A DNA stretch of 64,000 bases. It comes from Amycolatopsis balhimycina FH 1894. GTDB taxonomy: Bacteria > Actinomycetota > Actinomycetes > Mycobacteriales > Pseudonocardiaceae. The stretch spans positions 10,784,493 to 10,848,492 of the forward strand of contig NZ_KB913037.1 of assembly GCF_000384295.1 (NCBI RefSeq). Direction: 5' to 3'. The notes under the pieces are model-generated. The model was not told where the DNA came from. It made no database searches and worked only from the letters and a program-made list of their open reading frames with translations. The position numbers and the translations under genes are program-made. Positions 19,101 to 28,700 of the stretch are shown here, piece after piece (position 1 is the stretch's first letter; each line of letters begins with the position of its first letter).

Positions 19101-21350
19101 CGCGGTGACCTGCTCGGCCAGCGCGGCGGTCGGCCCCGGCTGGTGCAGGACACCCGGGATGAAGTCGACGAGCAGCTGAGACGGGTTGCCGGTGACGGCG
19201 GGTGCGGGGGAGTACAGCAGCCGGAACCGGCTCTCGCTGAGCGCCTGCTCGCCGGCGGCCGGGATCCGGACGTGCACGAACGGCGAGTCCGCTGGGGACA
19301 GTCCGGGCACGCCGGCCGCGCTCGCGAGGGCCCGGGCCGCGTCGTCCCAGCCGAGCAGGACCGCGTGCCGAAGCAGCAGGTACAGCAACGCCGCCGGCGG
19401 CGTGTCGTCCGTGAAGCCGAGCTCCAGCCGGATCGCATGGAGGTCGGTGCCGGCCAGGTCGGCCAGCAGGCGCACGTAGTTCTTGTGGTCGGGGGTGTAG
19501 TCCCGGATCGGGTCGGTCTCCGACAGCGGGCGGTCGTCGACGAGCGGGGCCAGGATCGGCTGCTGGAAGTCGGTGAACAACCGGCGCAGCAGGTCCGGGT
19601 CCCGGCCCGGGCCGGTGTCGGCGCCGAACCGCGCGAGCAGCGCCCGCACCGGTCCCGGCAGGCCCAGCCCGTCGAGCGCCGGCAGCACGGTCGAGCCCAG
19701 CCCGCCGAGGTTCTCCCGGTTGAAGAGGTCCTCGACGCTTTGGGCGTACCGCTGGTGGTACTCGGCCGAGGTCGGGTGCAGCGCCAGGAGGTCCAGCAGC
19801 CGCTGGTGCGGGTCGGGCGCGCCGGGGTCCAGGCGCGGCACCCGGCCGACGGCCGCCGTCCAGTCCGCGCCCACCGCGGTCAGCACCTTGGTGAGCGCGC
19901 GGCGGTGGGTGGCCGAGGCCGGGTAGGCGAGCTTGGAGAACACCGTCGTCGGCAGGATGCCGTAAGGCTGCCGCCCGATCTTGACGGCCGGCAGCGGGCC
20001 GCGGCCGGAGACGTACTTCAGGAAGAAGTCGCGGGTGGCGGCGACCGCGGCCGGGCCGAGCAGCGGGTTCAGCGCGGTCTGCAGGAAGTAACCCCAGGTC
20101 GCCGGCCACAGCGCGGTGTTGGCGGCGCGCGCGTCGCGCTGGTCGGTGCCGTCCGCGTTCGGCATCCCGGTGAGCACTCCCGCGTCGAGGCCGAGCAGGT
20201 CGGCGAACACCCGGCCGTCGCTCCGGCCGGTCCAGTCCGCCGCCGCGGCCGCGGCCGCTCCGGTGGTGCTGCGCAGCGCCGCGGCCGCCTCCGCTTCCTC
20301 GTCCTGCCCGGCGGCCAGCACGTCGGTGTTGTTCGTCGGGGTGCCCTGCGGCAGCAGGCTGAAGCCGTCCGGGCTGCGCAGCTGGTGGGTGATGAGCTCG
20401 GCGAGGTCGGTCGCGGTCTTCGCCGGGGTGGACTGCTCGCGCAGCCCGAACGCGACGAGCCGGTCGAGCCCGCCGCGGATCTCGTCGGTCAGCGGGATCC
20501 GCACGCCCATCCCGAGCGCGACGGCGCGGTCGAAGTCGGTCAGCCAGCGCAGCTCGTCCGGGACGTGCAGGACGCCGGTCTGCTCGTTCACGCTGATCTG
20601 GTCGACGGCATGGGGGTCCGGGCTGACCGGCAGCGTCGCCGGCACCGCCGCGCCGGTGACCGACACGACCTGACGGCTCCCGAGGTACCCACGCACCTGG
20701 AAGCGGTCCGGCAACAGCCGGGCCTGCGCCGGCTGCGTCCACGAGTCCGCCGCGGTGCTGTCCGCGGCGGGCGCGGGGAGCACGAGGAACGCGACCGCGA
20801 CGTCGTTGCCCGGGCTCACCGGCGCACCGTCCACTCCGGACGGACGGCGGGCGCGGATCGCGTTCGCCCGCGTGTCGTTGTTGCCGACCGCGGTGCGCAG
20901 CGCGGCCTCGGCCTGCCGCAGCAGCAGCCGGTCGCCGTGGGCGCGCCACACCGCGGTCCAGTACGCGACGGTCGGCGCCCGGTCGTTCGCGGCCACCGCG
21001 GCCGTGCTCCGGACGACGAGCACGACGGTGGTGCCGGGCACGATGGCCGGTTCGTCGGCGGGGTTCGCGGGGACCCGGGTGGTCAGCAGCCAGGCGGCGC
21101 GCCCCGCGGCCACGCGCCCGGCTAGCTCCTGCCACGCGGCCGCCAGGGGAACCGGCCGCTTCGCGGCGGCCCACCGGGCGGTCCAGTAGGCGTCGACCGC
21201 GCCGATCTCGGCCACCGTCGGCTTCGTTTCGAACTTGTCCACCGACCACTCGTCCGGGAACACCCGGACCAGCAGCTCGGCCGGCGTGAACCGGGTTTCG
21301 AGCCGCACCGGGCCGAGCAGCACCGGGAAGTCGTCACTCAAGGCGGTCAT
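16137..21350 (-). CDS. Giant conserved protein (1737 aa), unknown function
   Basis: The largest product of the unit and apparently cytosolic. The N-terminal roughly 350 residues (starting TALSDDFPVLLGPVRLETRF) look beta-rich; the middle holds Gly/Pro loops such as SGRGPLPAVKIGRQPYGILP; residues about 1230-1560 are long Leu/Ala/Arg helices (DVLDRIDTLLTRYAELV, REPLEAVKD-like runs) that may form coiled coils. The C terminus has GLLFDEWTEVIP and a long VNETFDLAKTRLVEP helix. I recognise none of this as an enzyme. ATG 21350 overlaps the preceding stop as ATGA. Length and helix content suggest a scaffold or shell component, but that is inference. Confidence 0.75.
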   Translation of the reverse strand: MTALSDDFPVLLGPVRLETRFTPAELLVRVFPDEWSVDKFETKPTVAEIGAVDAYWTARWAAAKRPVPLAAAWQELAGRVAAGRAAWLLTTRVPANPADEPAIVPGTTVVLVVRSTAAVAANDRAPTVAYWTAVWRAHGDRLLLRQAEAALRTAVGNNDTRANAIRARRPSGVDGAPVSPGNDVAVAFLVLPAPAADSTAADSWTQPAQARLLPDRFQVRGYLGSRQVVSVTGAAVPATLPVSPDPHAVDQISVNEQTGVLHVPDELRWLTDFDRAVALGMGVRIPLTDEIRGGLDRLVAFGLREQSTPAKTATDLAELITHQLRSPDGFSLLPQGTPTNNTDVLAAGQDEEAEAAAALRSTTGAAAAAAADWTGRSDGRVFADLLGLDAGVLTGMPNADGTDQRDARAANTALWPATWGYFLQTALNPLLGPAAVAATRDFFLKYVSGRGPLPAVKIGRQPYGILPTTVFSKLAYPASATHRRALTKVLTAVGADWTAAVGRVPRLDPGAPDPHQRLLDLLALHPTSAEYHQRYAQSVEDLFNRENLGGLGSTVLPALDGLGLPGPVRALLARFGADTGPGRDPDLLRRLFTDFQQPILAPLVDDRPLSETDPIRDYTPDHKNYVRLLADLAGTDLHAIRLELGFTDDTPPAALLYLLLRHAVLLGWDDAARALASAAGVPGLSPADSPFVHVRIPAAGEQALSESRFRLLYSPAPAVTGNPSQLLVDFIPGVLHQPGPTAALAEQVTALGLLAGLPTAKLERVLAEHLDLAAYRLDAWRLGLATERLAELRFGPGGTGTAKPGLHLGAYGWLEDVRPSTDPLTPVTLTGPLATVFAGGKPLLHDEKNEGFVHTPSPAHARTAAVLRAGYAANRTPGNPGTFAVNLGSGRVRVALGILAGMRQGQSLGALLGYRFERGLHDRHAEAEVDRFIAGLRLKFPLRAGKITETAVEPGKITQVEAGNVVDGLALVRHLNGAGVSRTYPFGLAGLPEADPGQKKAISDEAALLLDANDAVADLAVAESAHQALAGNVERASATLDAYAKDGLPPEPTVIETPRSGTTLTHRFGLRLRTGLNPGGGDSPRAKAEPAVDDWLPSLLPPPRSVAARVTWTDEDGHAQHHDVTQDELGLSPIDLLWAVRPTGDPAMAELDDRIIGVVVEHDHPRPDTELTIRYTERIDGKITFFELSPLITALRTLLTTGRPLRPTDLVPAAGSAAVDRSLDDAVTVTKKRPEAVRDSLHDLAGDVGGYIVDVAKLYPPSPAPPKRADVLDRIDTLLTRYAELVTTAAGFGVVRSGWGELIAWRRGVFSAVLAAVATTAERMAGALAAANTLLTAYDALPKSTPDPERIRLLRQVERLVVTTPAVDPKTPNEFRSAVRHKRDDFADRLHDLQDIAGTGTSTLSDLLHDVGRLLPLTAFDPTGLDLTATQDQVVEFGRELLTRARALQTEVIGRLAAATTALTGFDQAVTSSDRTKAAIEALQAMLGTDVFVVPEYALPGQLAGDLHDALDDSEDLVRHLTQAPVNRDFPVDDWLHGIARVRDMPRLWERVVLLSDALRGSGGLLGHDAENDDDTRLRPVQLPRRSGDHWLGMEFAAGADLTEDRLLFTAHYATEPSRNADSECGLLFDEWTEVIPADRETTSIAVHADSPDSEPPQAMLLVTPPVKTGTWAADDLVAAVNETFDLAKTRLVEPAHLDDTGYAQLLPATVLSATRQPITISTDLAIANTRWKADHE

Positions 21351-24300
21351 CGCGGCAACATCTCCTGTGCGTGCACGGCCACCATCACGGGGACCTGGAA
21401 AAGGATGTAGGCGAGGTCGGCCGAACCGAGGCCCGAGAACCAGAGCGGCAGGTTCTCGTCTTCGGCGCGCTGGTCCTTCTTCTCGCGGTCGTCGTCCGAG
21501 TGGTCGAAGTCGCCGAGGGCGACCTGGACGGCCGGGTCCAGCTCGAGGAACCCGGTCCGGCCCGGATCGACGTCGTCCCAGGTGAGGTCGTTCCACACCT
21601 CGACGTGGGTGGGCGGTCCGTCGTCGACGCCGAAGCGCGGGTCGCCGGGGCGTTCCTTCAGCACGAAGAACCAGCCGGGGTCGGCCCCCGGCGTGCCGAG
21701 GGCTTCGTCGGCGTCCAGGTCGAAGCCGAGCAGGTAGATGTCCGGCTCGACCTTCGCCTCGTACCGGGGCAGCCGGACCTGCTCCGCCGACGGCAGGCCG
21801 TCGGTCGGCAGGTCGGCCAGCTCCCGGGGCTGCGTCGGGTCGTTCCCGGGGAACTGCGCGCGCTGCGCGTAGATCGCGGCCGTGGGGTACTTCTTGAGCA
21901 GCTCGCCGCGGACGACCAGGACCAGGTCGTCGCGTTGCGGGCCACCGGGACGCGGGTCGTCCGGCTGCCGGTTTTCGTTGTCCCCCAGCCGGGTCGCGGG
22001 CGGCCACTCGTGGATCGGCGGGATGTCGTAGCCCCGCTCCCGCCGCAGCCCGGCGGTCTCGTTCGGCACGGGCAGCGTCGTGACCGGGTCCCAGAACTGC
22101 CGGAACGGCGTCCCGCGCTGGTCGGTCGGGTACTCCCGCCACAGCAGTTCGCGGGCCATCTCGTGGTTGAGGCCGACGAGGAAGGACTCGATGAACTCGC
22201 GGTTGTTCGCCAGCAGCGTGATCGAGTTCGGCGGCAGCAGGCTCAGGTTCGGGACGAGGCTGTCGACCGAGACGTCCAGCAGCGTCCGGTAGGTCGGCAC
22301 GTCGAACACGGGGTAGGCCATGGCTTCGATGAACTGGGCGGCGAACGGCCGCAGCCGCTCGGGCAGGCTGACCGACCCTTCGAGCAGGGCGCGGGGCACG
22401 GTCTCGTCGGCGTTCAGCCCGGTGAGCACCGAGGTGGTGGTCTCGACGAGGTCCAGCGGCGGTGCGGGTTTCACCTTGCCGACCGCCACCCCCGCGTCGA
22501 AGCCCTGGTGGAGCTCGCGCAGCGCGGCCTTGAACCGCTGCGCCTCGGCGCTGTCGGAGGTACCGGTGTGCGGTGCGGCCGGGTCGCCGATGGCGCGCAG
22601 CACGAAATCCGGGCTGAGCGGCAGGGAACCCACTGGATCCGCATCGGGTGGCCGGGTCGGGTGCAGGGTGGCCGTCAGGTCCCGGGGCGTGACGAGCGCA
22701 CCCGGGGTGACCTTGACCGGCGCCGCGACGACGGGGTCGAGTTCAGCGTCCATTCTGGACAGAAGCGCGGCGGCGGACTGGCCGGGGAAGGGCAGGGTTC
22801 GCATCAACCGCGAGCCGGGCCGGGTGATGCGGCGCATCGCGGGCGAGACGGGCGCGGTCGCGACCCGGCTGCTCGCCACCCGGAACCCGACGGCGACCTG
22901 GCTCGAGGGGTCGGCGACGAGGCCGGCGGCGCCCGCGGCGGCGAAGGTGCCGCTGCCACCTGCGGCAGCGAAGCTGCTGTTGCTCGCCGCGGTCGTGACC
23001 CGCGAGTGCGCCGGTGCGGTGAGCGTCAGCGACCGGCCCGGCGCCGAGGCCGGGGCGGCGGCCAGTGCGGCGGCCCCGCTGCCCGTCGGCGGGTCGATGT
23101 GCTTGGCCTGCAACACGTTCCCGACCTCGCGGGCGAGCTGGGCAGCCCGGATCCGGCCGTTCGCGACCAGGACGTCGCCGACCTGGGCCCAGGCCGCGGC
23201 CATCAGCTCCTCGTCGTGGGCGCGGACGACTTCGGTGCCGAGGTTCGCCGCGATCCGGAAGCGCGGGTCGAGGTTGAGCCGGTGCAGCCAGCCGCGCAGG
23301 ACCTCCGGGGACACCGGGGTGCCGTTCTCGTCGTTCAGCAGCCGGGTGGTCAGCGCGTGCCAGCGCCCGTACAGCGGCGGCGTGATGATCGGGTCCGGGC
23401 CGGCGGCCGCCGCCAGGCTCGCGGCGTGCGCCGCCGCGGGCTCGTGGCGCTGGTAGTCGTCGGCCAGGTTGAGCAGGCCGGCCATGGCCTGCTCGAACGG
23501 GTGCGGGTAGGGCGGGGCCGCCCCGGTGTCGATGAAGTGGTCCCAGTTGTCCGCCGGGTCGATCGGGTCGCCGGCGCGTTCGGGCACCTTCAGCGCACCC
23601 CGCAGCGGCAGCACGCCGCCCTGGTCCGTGATGGGCGGCAGGTTCAGGTCGAACGGCCCGTGGACGTCGAGGTCCCGCTTGCCGATCCGCGGATCCGGGG
23701 CCTGCGGGCGGAGCAGCCGGACCAGGAACTCGAAGTCGCCCGCGGTGCCCGTGGCGAAGGCCCAGCGGTGGTAGTACGGCAGGACGCCCTCGGCCGGGCG
23801 GTTCGCGTAGTGCGGGCCCCAGCTCGAATACAGCGCGTTCGGCGCCACCGCCGGGTCCAGCCCGAGCCCCGCGAGCCGGCCGGACTCGAACGTCGGCACG
23901 AGGAACGCCTCGTACGCGGTGCCCGGTTCCAGGTGGCGCGGGCAGATCAGCCGGGAGCAGGCGTTGTCGGCGTTGGTGCGCACCACTTCGGCGAGGGCGG
24001 CCAGCGCGGCGGTCGTGCCGTCGGTGGCGACCGGGTCGGCCAGGGAGCCGTTGACGTGCACGTGCGCCCAGGCGCCGAGCTGGTCCGCCGGCGGCAGTGT
24101 GCCGGCCGGGTCCGCGACGGTGATCGCCGGCAGCGGGCCACCGGCCTTCGGGACCTCGGTGAACTCGCTGCCGGTGGCGAGGACGACGAGCGCCAGCCAC
24201 GGGGTGAGCCGGGCGGTGTGGCCGTCCGCGGCCGCCGGGCTGTAGCGCCAGAGGAAGTCCTCCTCGGAGAACTCGATGTGCGCCAGGTAGTTCGGTTCGA

Positions 24301-24553
24301 AGCTGGGCACGCCGGGCCGCGGTTCGGTGCGGGAGATCGCCCGCGGGTCGACGCCGACGACGTCGCCGGGCCCGTACAGCTGGACGTCGCGGTTCACCGG
24401 CTGGGCCAGGGTCTGGTGCCCGGTGATCGGGTCGCCGGAGACGAGCAGCTGCACCTTGACGGTGGCCCGCACGCCGGCCTGCGGCGGGGTCTTCACCTGG
24501 GTGCTGATCCCCGTGCGCAGCCAGGGCAGGAAGGTGTAGGCGTTCGTGCTCAC
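21347..24553 (-). CDS. Large conserved protein (1068 aa), unknown function
   Basis: GTG 24553 overlaps the kelch gene stop as GTGA. The protein begins STNAYTFLPWLRTGIST; residues about 1-480 look like an ordered beta-rich domain (WLALVVLATGSEF, RWAFATGTAGDFEFLVRLLRP). About 490-600 is an Ala/Ser/Gly-rich low-complexity stretch, possibly a linker. The last 350 residues resume an ordered fold with YRTLLDVSVDSLVPNL and LLWREYPTDQRGTPFRQFWD. Near the end DIYLLGFDLDADEALG and GWFFVLKERPGDPRFGVD look conserved. No signal peptide, membrane helix or catalytic motif was seen. Confidence 0.75.
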   Translation of the reverse strand: MSTNAYTFLPWLRTGISTQVKTPPQAGVRATVKVQLLVSGDPITGHQTLAQPVNRDVQLYGPGDVVGVDPRAISRTEPRPGVPSFEPNYLAHIEFSEEDFLWRYSPAAADGHTARLTPWLALVVLATGSEFTEVPKAGGPLPAITVADPAGTLPPADQLGAWAHVHVNGSLADPVATDGTTAALAALAEVVRTNADNACSRLICPRHLEPGTAYEAFLVPTFESGRLAGLGLDPAVAPNALYSSWGPHYANRPAEGVLPYYHRWAFATGTAGDFEFLVRLLRPQAPDPRIGKRDLDVHGPFDLNLPPITDQGGVLPLRGALKVPERAGDPIDPADNWDHFIDTGAAPPYPHPFEQAMAGLLNLADDYQRHEPAAAHAASLAAAAGPDPIITPPLYGRWHALTTRLLNDENGTPVSPEVLRGWLHRLNLDPRFRIAANLGTEVVRAHDEELMAAAWAQVGDVLVANGRIRAAQLAREVGNVLQAKHIDPPTGSGAAALAAAPASAPGRSLTLTAPAHSRVTTAASNSSFAAAGGSGTFAAAGAAGLVADPSSQVAVGFRVASSRVATAPVSPAMRRITRPGSRLMRTLPFPGQSAAALLSRMDAELDPVVAAPVKVTPGALVTPRDLTATLHPTRPPDADPVGSLPLSPDFVLRAIGDPAAPHTGTSDSAEAQRFKAALRELHQGFDAGVAVGKVKPAPPLDLVETTTSVLTGLNADETVPRALLEGSVSLPERLRPFAAQFIEAMAYPVFDVPTYRTLLDVSVDSLVPNLSLLPPNSITLLANNREFIESFLVGLNHEMARELLWREYPTDQRGTPFRQFWDPVTTLPVPNETAGLRRERGYDIPPIHEWPPATRLGDNENRQPDDPRPGGPQRDDLVLVVRGELLKKYPTAAIYAQRAQFPGNDPTQPRELADLPTDGLPSAEQVRLPRYEAKVEPDIYLLGFDLDADEALGTPGADPGWFFVLKERPGDPRFGVDDGPPTHVEVWNDLTWDDVDPGRTGFLELDPAVQVALGDFDHSDDDREKKDQRAEDENLPLWFSGLGSADLAYILFQVPVMVAVHAQEMLPR

Positions 24554-25755
24554 GCGGCACCGCCGGCGAACAGCTCCGCGGTCGGGGTCAGTTCGGTGAC
24601 GACCGGGTCCGCGGCGGCCAGCCCGGACCGGACCACGCCGCCGGCGATCGCCGCCCCGCCCTGGTCGAGTGGTGCGGCGGCGAACGACCACCGTCCGGTC
24701 CCGAGCCCGGCGGCGACCGTCCAGTCGTCGTGGCCGGCGTCGTAGACGAACGCGCTGCGGTAGCCGGCCTCGTCGCGGTCGCTCGAGGCTCCGCCGACGA
24801 CCAGCACGCGGCCCGGGCCGACCGGGACGGCGCGGTGGAACGCTCGCCCGGCGGGCATCGGCTTCTTCTCCGTCCACTTCCCGCTGTGCAGCTCGAACAC
24901 CTCGGTGGCGCGCTGGCTGAACGGGTCGTACGGCGCGGTGCCCGGCGAGCCCGGCGCGGTCCCGCCGGTGACGAGCACGGTGGTGCCCGACAGCCGGGTC
25001 GCCTGATGGTGCCGGCGGGCGCGCAGCAGCGCGCCGGTCGGGGCCCACAGCTTCTTGCCCGAGTCGTACAGCTCGCAGAACGCGAGCGCGGGGTCGTCGG
25101 GGACGCCGACCGGCACGACGCCGCCGACGACCAGGATCATGCCTTCGTCGAGCGCGACGGCGGTGTGGCCGGTGCGGGCGTCGGTCATCGCCGGTGCTTC
25201 GTGCCACTTTCCGTCGCTCGGGGTGTAGCGCTCCGCCGAACGCAGGGCGGTGACGCTCCCGCCGGGGCGGGCCGCGCTGCCGCCGGCGACGAGCACCGAG
25301 CCGTCGTCCAGCAGCACGGCGCTGTGCCCCCAGCGGGGGGTGATCATCGTGCCGGTGGTCGGCGTCCACTGGTTGCGGTTGTCCGGGCCGTCCGGGTGGT
25401 AGATCTCGGCGGAACCGAGTCCCGGCCCGGTGGGGGACGAGCCGCCGAGACCGCCGGCGGCGAGCACGGTGCCGTCCTGCAGGCGGGTGAGCGTGTGCAG
25501 CTGCCGGGGCGAGCGCATGATTCCGGTCGGGATCCAGGCGGCGGTCATGTCGAGGGTGTCGAGCGTCGCGGCGGTGCCGATCGCGGCGCCGGCGGCGTCC
25601 GCGCCGCCCGCCACCAGGACGATCCCGTGGTCGAGCGGGACCGCGCCGTCGTGCTGGCCGTACCAGGCGGCGGGGGCGGGCAGGTCGTGGGCGCCGGTCC
25701 AGGTGCCGAGGGGCGCGGTGAGAGTGGCCATCGTGGTTTCCTTCGTAGACGTCAT
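24550..25755 (-). CDS. Seven-repeat kelch beta-propeller protein
   Basis: 401 residues made almost entirely of kelch-type repeats. Seven hydrophobic-GG strands can be counted: GIVLVAGG, GTVLAAGG, GSVLVAGG, GMILVVGG, TTVLVTGG, GRVLVVGG and GGAAIAGG, which would close a seven-bladed propeller. Kelch propellers bind proteins or sugars or, in galactose-oxidase relatives, carry copper; the copper-site Cys/Tyr set is not apparent. ATG 25755 overlaps the previous stop as ATGA; an internal ATG 25731 has a better AAGGAAA site. It is closely similar to the C terminus of the upstream gene product, so one probably arose by duplication of the other. Confidence 0.85.
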   Translation of the reverse strand: MTSTKETTMATLTAPLGTWTGAHDLPAPAAWYGQHDGAVPLDHGIVLVAGGADAAGAAIGTAATLDTLDMTAAWIPTGIMRSPRQLHTLTRLQDGTVLAAGGLGGSSPTGPGLGSAEIYHPDGPDNRNQWTPTTGTMITPRWGHSAVLLDDGSVLVAGGSAARPGGSVTALRSAERYTPSDGKWHEAPAMTDARTGHTAVALDEGMILVVGGVVPVGVPDDPALAFCELYDSGKKLWAPTGALLRARRHHQATRLSGTTVLVTGGTAPGSPGTAPYDPFSQRATEVFELHSGKWTEKKPMPAGRAFHRAVPVGPGRVLVVGGASSDRDEAGYRSAFVYDAGHDDWTVAAGLGTGRWSFAAAPLDQGGAAIAGGVVRSGLAAADPVVTELTPTAELFAGGAA

Positions 25756-28700
25756 GGGATGAGCACCTCGCCGGTGTCGGCGGGGCCGGGACCGGAGACA
25801 CCGGCGGCGACGAGCACCCGGTTGTCGGGCAGCTCGGTGACGGCGTGGGCGGAGCGGCCTTGGAGCAAGCCCGAAACCGTCGTCCAGGTGTCGTGGTCCG
25901 GGTCGTAGACCAGGGCGGAGCGGTAGCCGGCGGTCCGTTCCGGTGTGCCGGTGCCGCCGGTCACCAGGACGAACCCGGAGCTCAGCAGCAGTGCCCGGTG
26001 CCCGGTGCGCCCGCCACCCGGCATCGGTGCCGCCGCGCTCCACGTGCCGTCCTTCGGGTTGTACCGCTCGGCCGTGGCGAGGCTGTGCGGATCGAGGGTG
26101 CCGCCGGGCGCGACGACCGGGTCGCCGCCGGTGACCAGGACCGTGCCGTCCGGCAGCAGCGTCGCCTGGTGACCGGTGCGGGCCTGGGCGAGGCTGCCGG
26201 TGACGACCCAGTCCACCTTCGCCCGGTCGAACACCTCGCAGTAGGCGAGCTGCCCGCTCCGGCCGTTCCCGCCCGGGAGGGCGCCGCCGGTGACCAGGAC
26301 GTTGCCGTTCAGCAGCAGGACGGCCTGGTGGTCGGTGCGCGCGTCGGTCATCGGCGGCAGCGGCGCCCAGGCGCCGGTGCCGGGGTCGAACGCCTCGCAT
26401 GAGGTGAGGGCGCCGTCGTCCTGGCCGGCCCGCACGCCGCTGCCGCCGGCGACCAGCACCCGGCCGCCGCCCAGCTTCGTCGCCGAATGGCCGTGCCGGG
26501 CGACCCCCATGGCCGCCACCGGCGTCCACGCGCTCGCGGCCTGGTTGGCCAGCTCGGCCGTCGCGAGCACGGCGTGGGTGCCCCGGCCGCCGGCGACCAG
26601 CACCCGGCCGTCGTCGAGCCGGGTGGTGGTGTGCCGGCGGCGGGCGGTGCCCAGTGCCGGGCCGGTGGCCCAGGAGTCGGCGGTCGGGTCGAACAGGGTG
26701 GTCGTGGCGACGGCCTCGCCGTCCTGGCCGGTCCCGCCGGCGAGCAGCACGTGGCCGGTGGCCAGCGGCACTGCGTCCACAGTGGACACCGGAGCCGGCA
26801 GGACGCCCGCGGCGGACCAGGTGCCCGGCACACCCGGGGCGCCCACCGTCTCGGCCGCGGGGATGACGTGCAGCAGGCCGTCCAGGGTCCGGTCCGCGGT
26901 GACGAAGTCGGCCAGCGCGTCTTCGGCGGTCGCCCGGCTGCGGAACGTCGTCACGGTGGCCCGGCCCGGCCGCGCGATCGAGCCCGGCGGGAACGCCTGC
27001 CGGTTGCTCTTGAGGTAGGCGACGACGAACCGCTGTTCGGTGACGCGGACCGTGTCCTGCGCGGCGAACGGCTGTTTCTGCGCGGCCTGGCGGGCCGACA
27101 GCGCGGCGCGGCTGGTGCTGCTGCCGCGGGTGAGTTCGTCGAACACGGGTCCGCTGACGCTGTGGAACCGCTTCTGCGGGACGGCAAGCCTGGCCGCACG
27201 CGGGGTGGCGGCCCTGTCGATCAGGTGCAGTTCGTAGCGGGCGCTGCGCCGGACGACCCGGGCGGTCGCGAGGGCGGTGTCGGCGGTCAGCTCCAGGCCG
27301 GCGTCCTGCGTTTCGTAGGACGGCCGGGAGAGGGCGGCGGCGTCGGACAGGGTCTGGAACTGTCCCATCGCGAACCGGTCGCCGGTGAACGACACCCGCT
27401 TCAGCCCGGTGTTGTCCACCGGGTTGACGGTGAACCGCTTGCCGTCACCGGCTTTCCGGCCGCCGACGCGGTCGAGCCGGACGCCAAGGGGCAATGCGCG
27501 TTGTCGGATGAAGAGCGTGCCGAGCGGGTGCAAGACGATCTCGCCGGTTTCGGGCAGCTGCCGGAGGTTGACCAGCGTGCGGTTGTCTCCGGACGGCAGC
27601 CGGGTGTCCCAGCCTTCGGTCTTGCCGATTTCGTTGGCCAGCAAGGGAAGGACGGCCACGGGTGGGAGGGTGGTGTCGCGGTCTTCGCCCCAGGTGATGT
27701 CGAAGTTGGCTGAGATGGAGAAGAACAGGAAGCCGATTGATCCGCGGCCGTGCGCTCGCCAGGGTGCCGGTCCTTCGAGCTGGAAGTCGAGGTCGATGCC
27801 GAAGGCGCCGACGCCGAAGGCTTTCAGCGTCACGTGGGCGTTGATGTGGATGGCGAATCGGAAGGGGGATAGCTGGAAGAGGGCGTCGAAGCCGAGGTGG
27901 CCTTCGACGCGGAACGCGCTGAAGCCGAGGCGTAGTTCGGCTTTGGCGCCGAATTGGACGGTGTTGCTGGTGACGGCGAAGTAGCCGGAGACGCGGATGA
28001 GCTGGTTGTTGCGGTTGAGGATGTCGACTGACAGCCGGTCGGGGATCGGGAAGGGGAGGGGTGGTGGCCGGTAGGCGGGGTGGAATCCGCCGACGGTGAG
28101 GACGAGGTCGGGGTTGTCGCCCCAGGCGACGAGGACGCCCATGCCGCCGTCGATGGTCATGGTGAGGATGCGCGAGTCGAAGAGCTTCGCGAAGAACCAC
28201 AGGCGGGATTTGTCGAGTTCGAGGGCGCCGACGAACTGGGCCTGGACCACCAGCAGGGGGTCGTCCTCAGTGGGCAGTGCGGCCTTGAGGACGCCGAGCA
28301 CGGCGATGTTCCCCGGGATCTCGATGATCACCCCCAGGGAGATGCTCACGAGAGTCGGCGTGCCCCAGCCGATCTTGGCCATCGGCCCGATGAGGAATGT
28401 GCCTTGTTCCGGGGGGAAGAACCGCGCCAGGTCGGAGAGAATCCGGGGCGCGTTGGCGACCACGTCCTTCGGGAACGCGACGGACTCGATCGCGCCGGTC
28501 CGGACGCCTTCGACCAGCGCCGCCAGGTTCATCCCGCGGTTCAGCCCGATGAGGCCGCCGACCGCCAGCAGCCGGAAGCCGTACCCCAGCTGGATGCCGC
28601 TGCCGAACTCGGCGGTGAGGACCATCAGCAGGGAGAAGCCCGGCGAGCCGTCCGGCTGGCGCGTCGTGATCAGCCCGATCGCCTTCAGCGCGAGGAAGTC

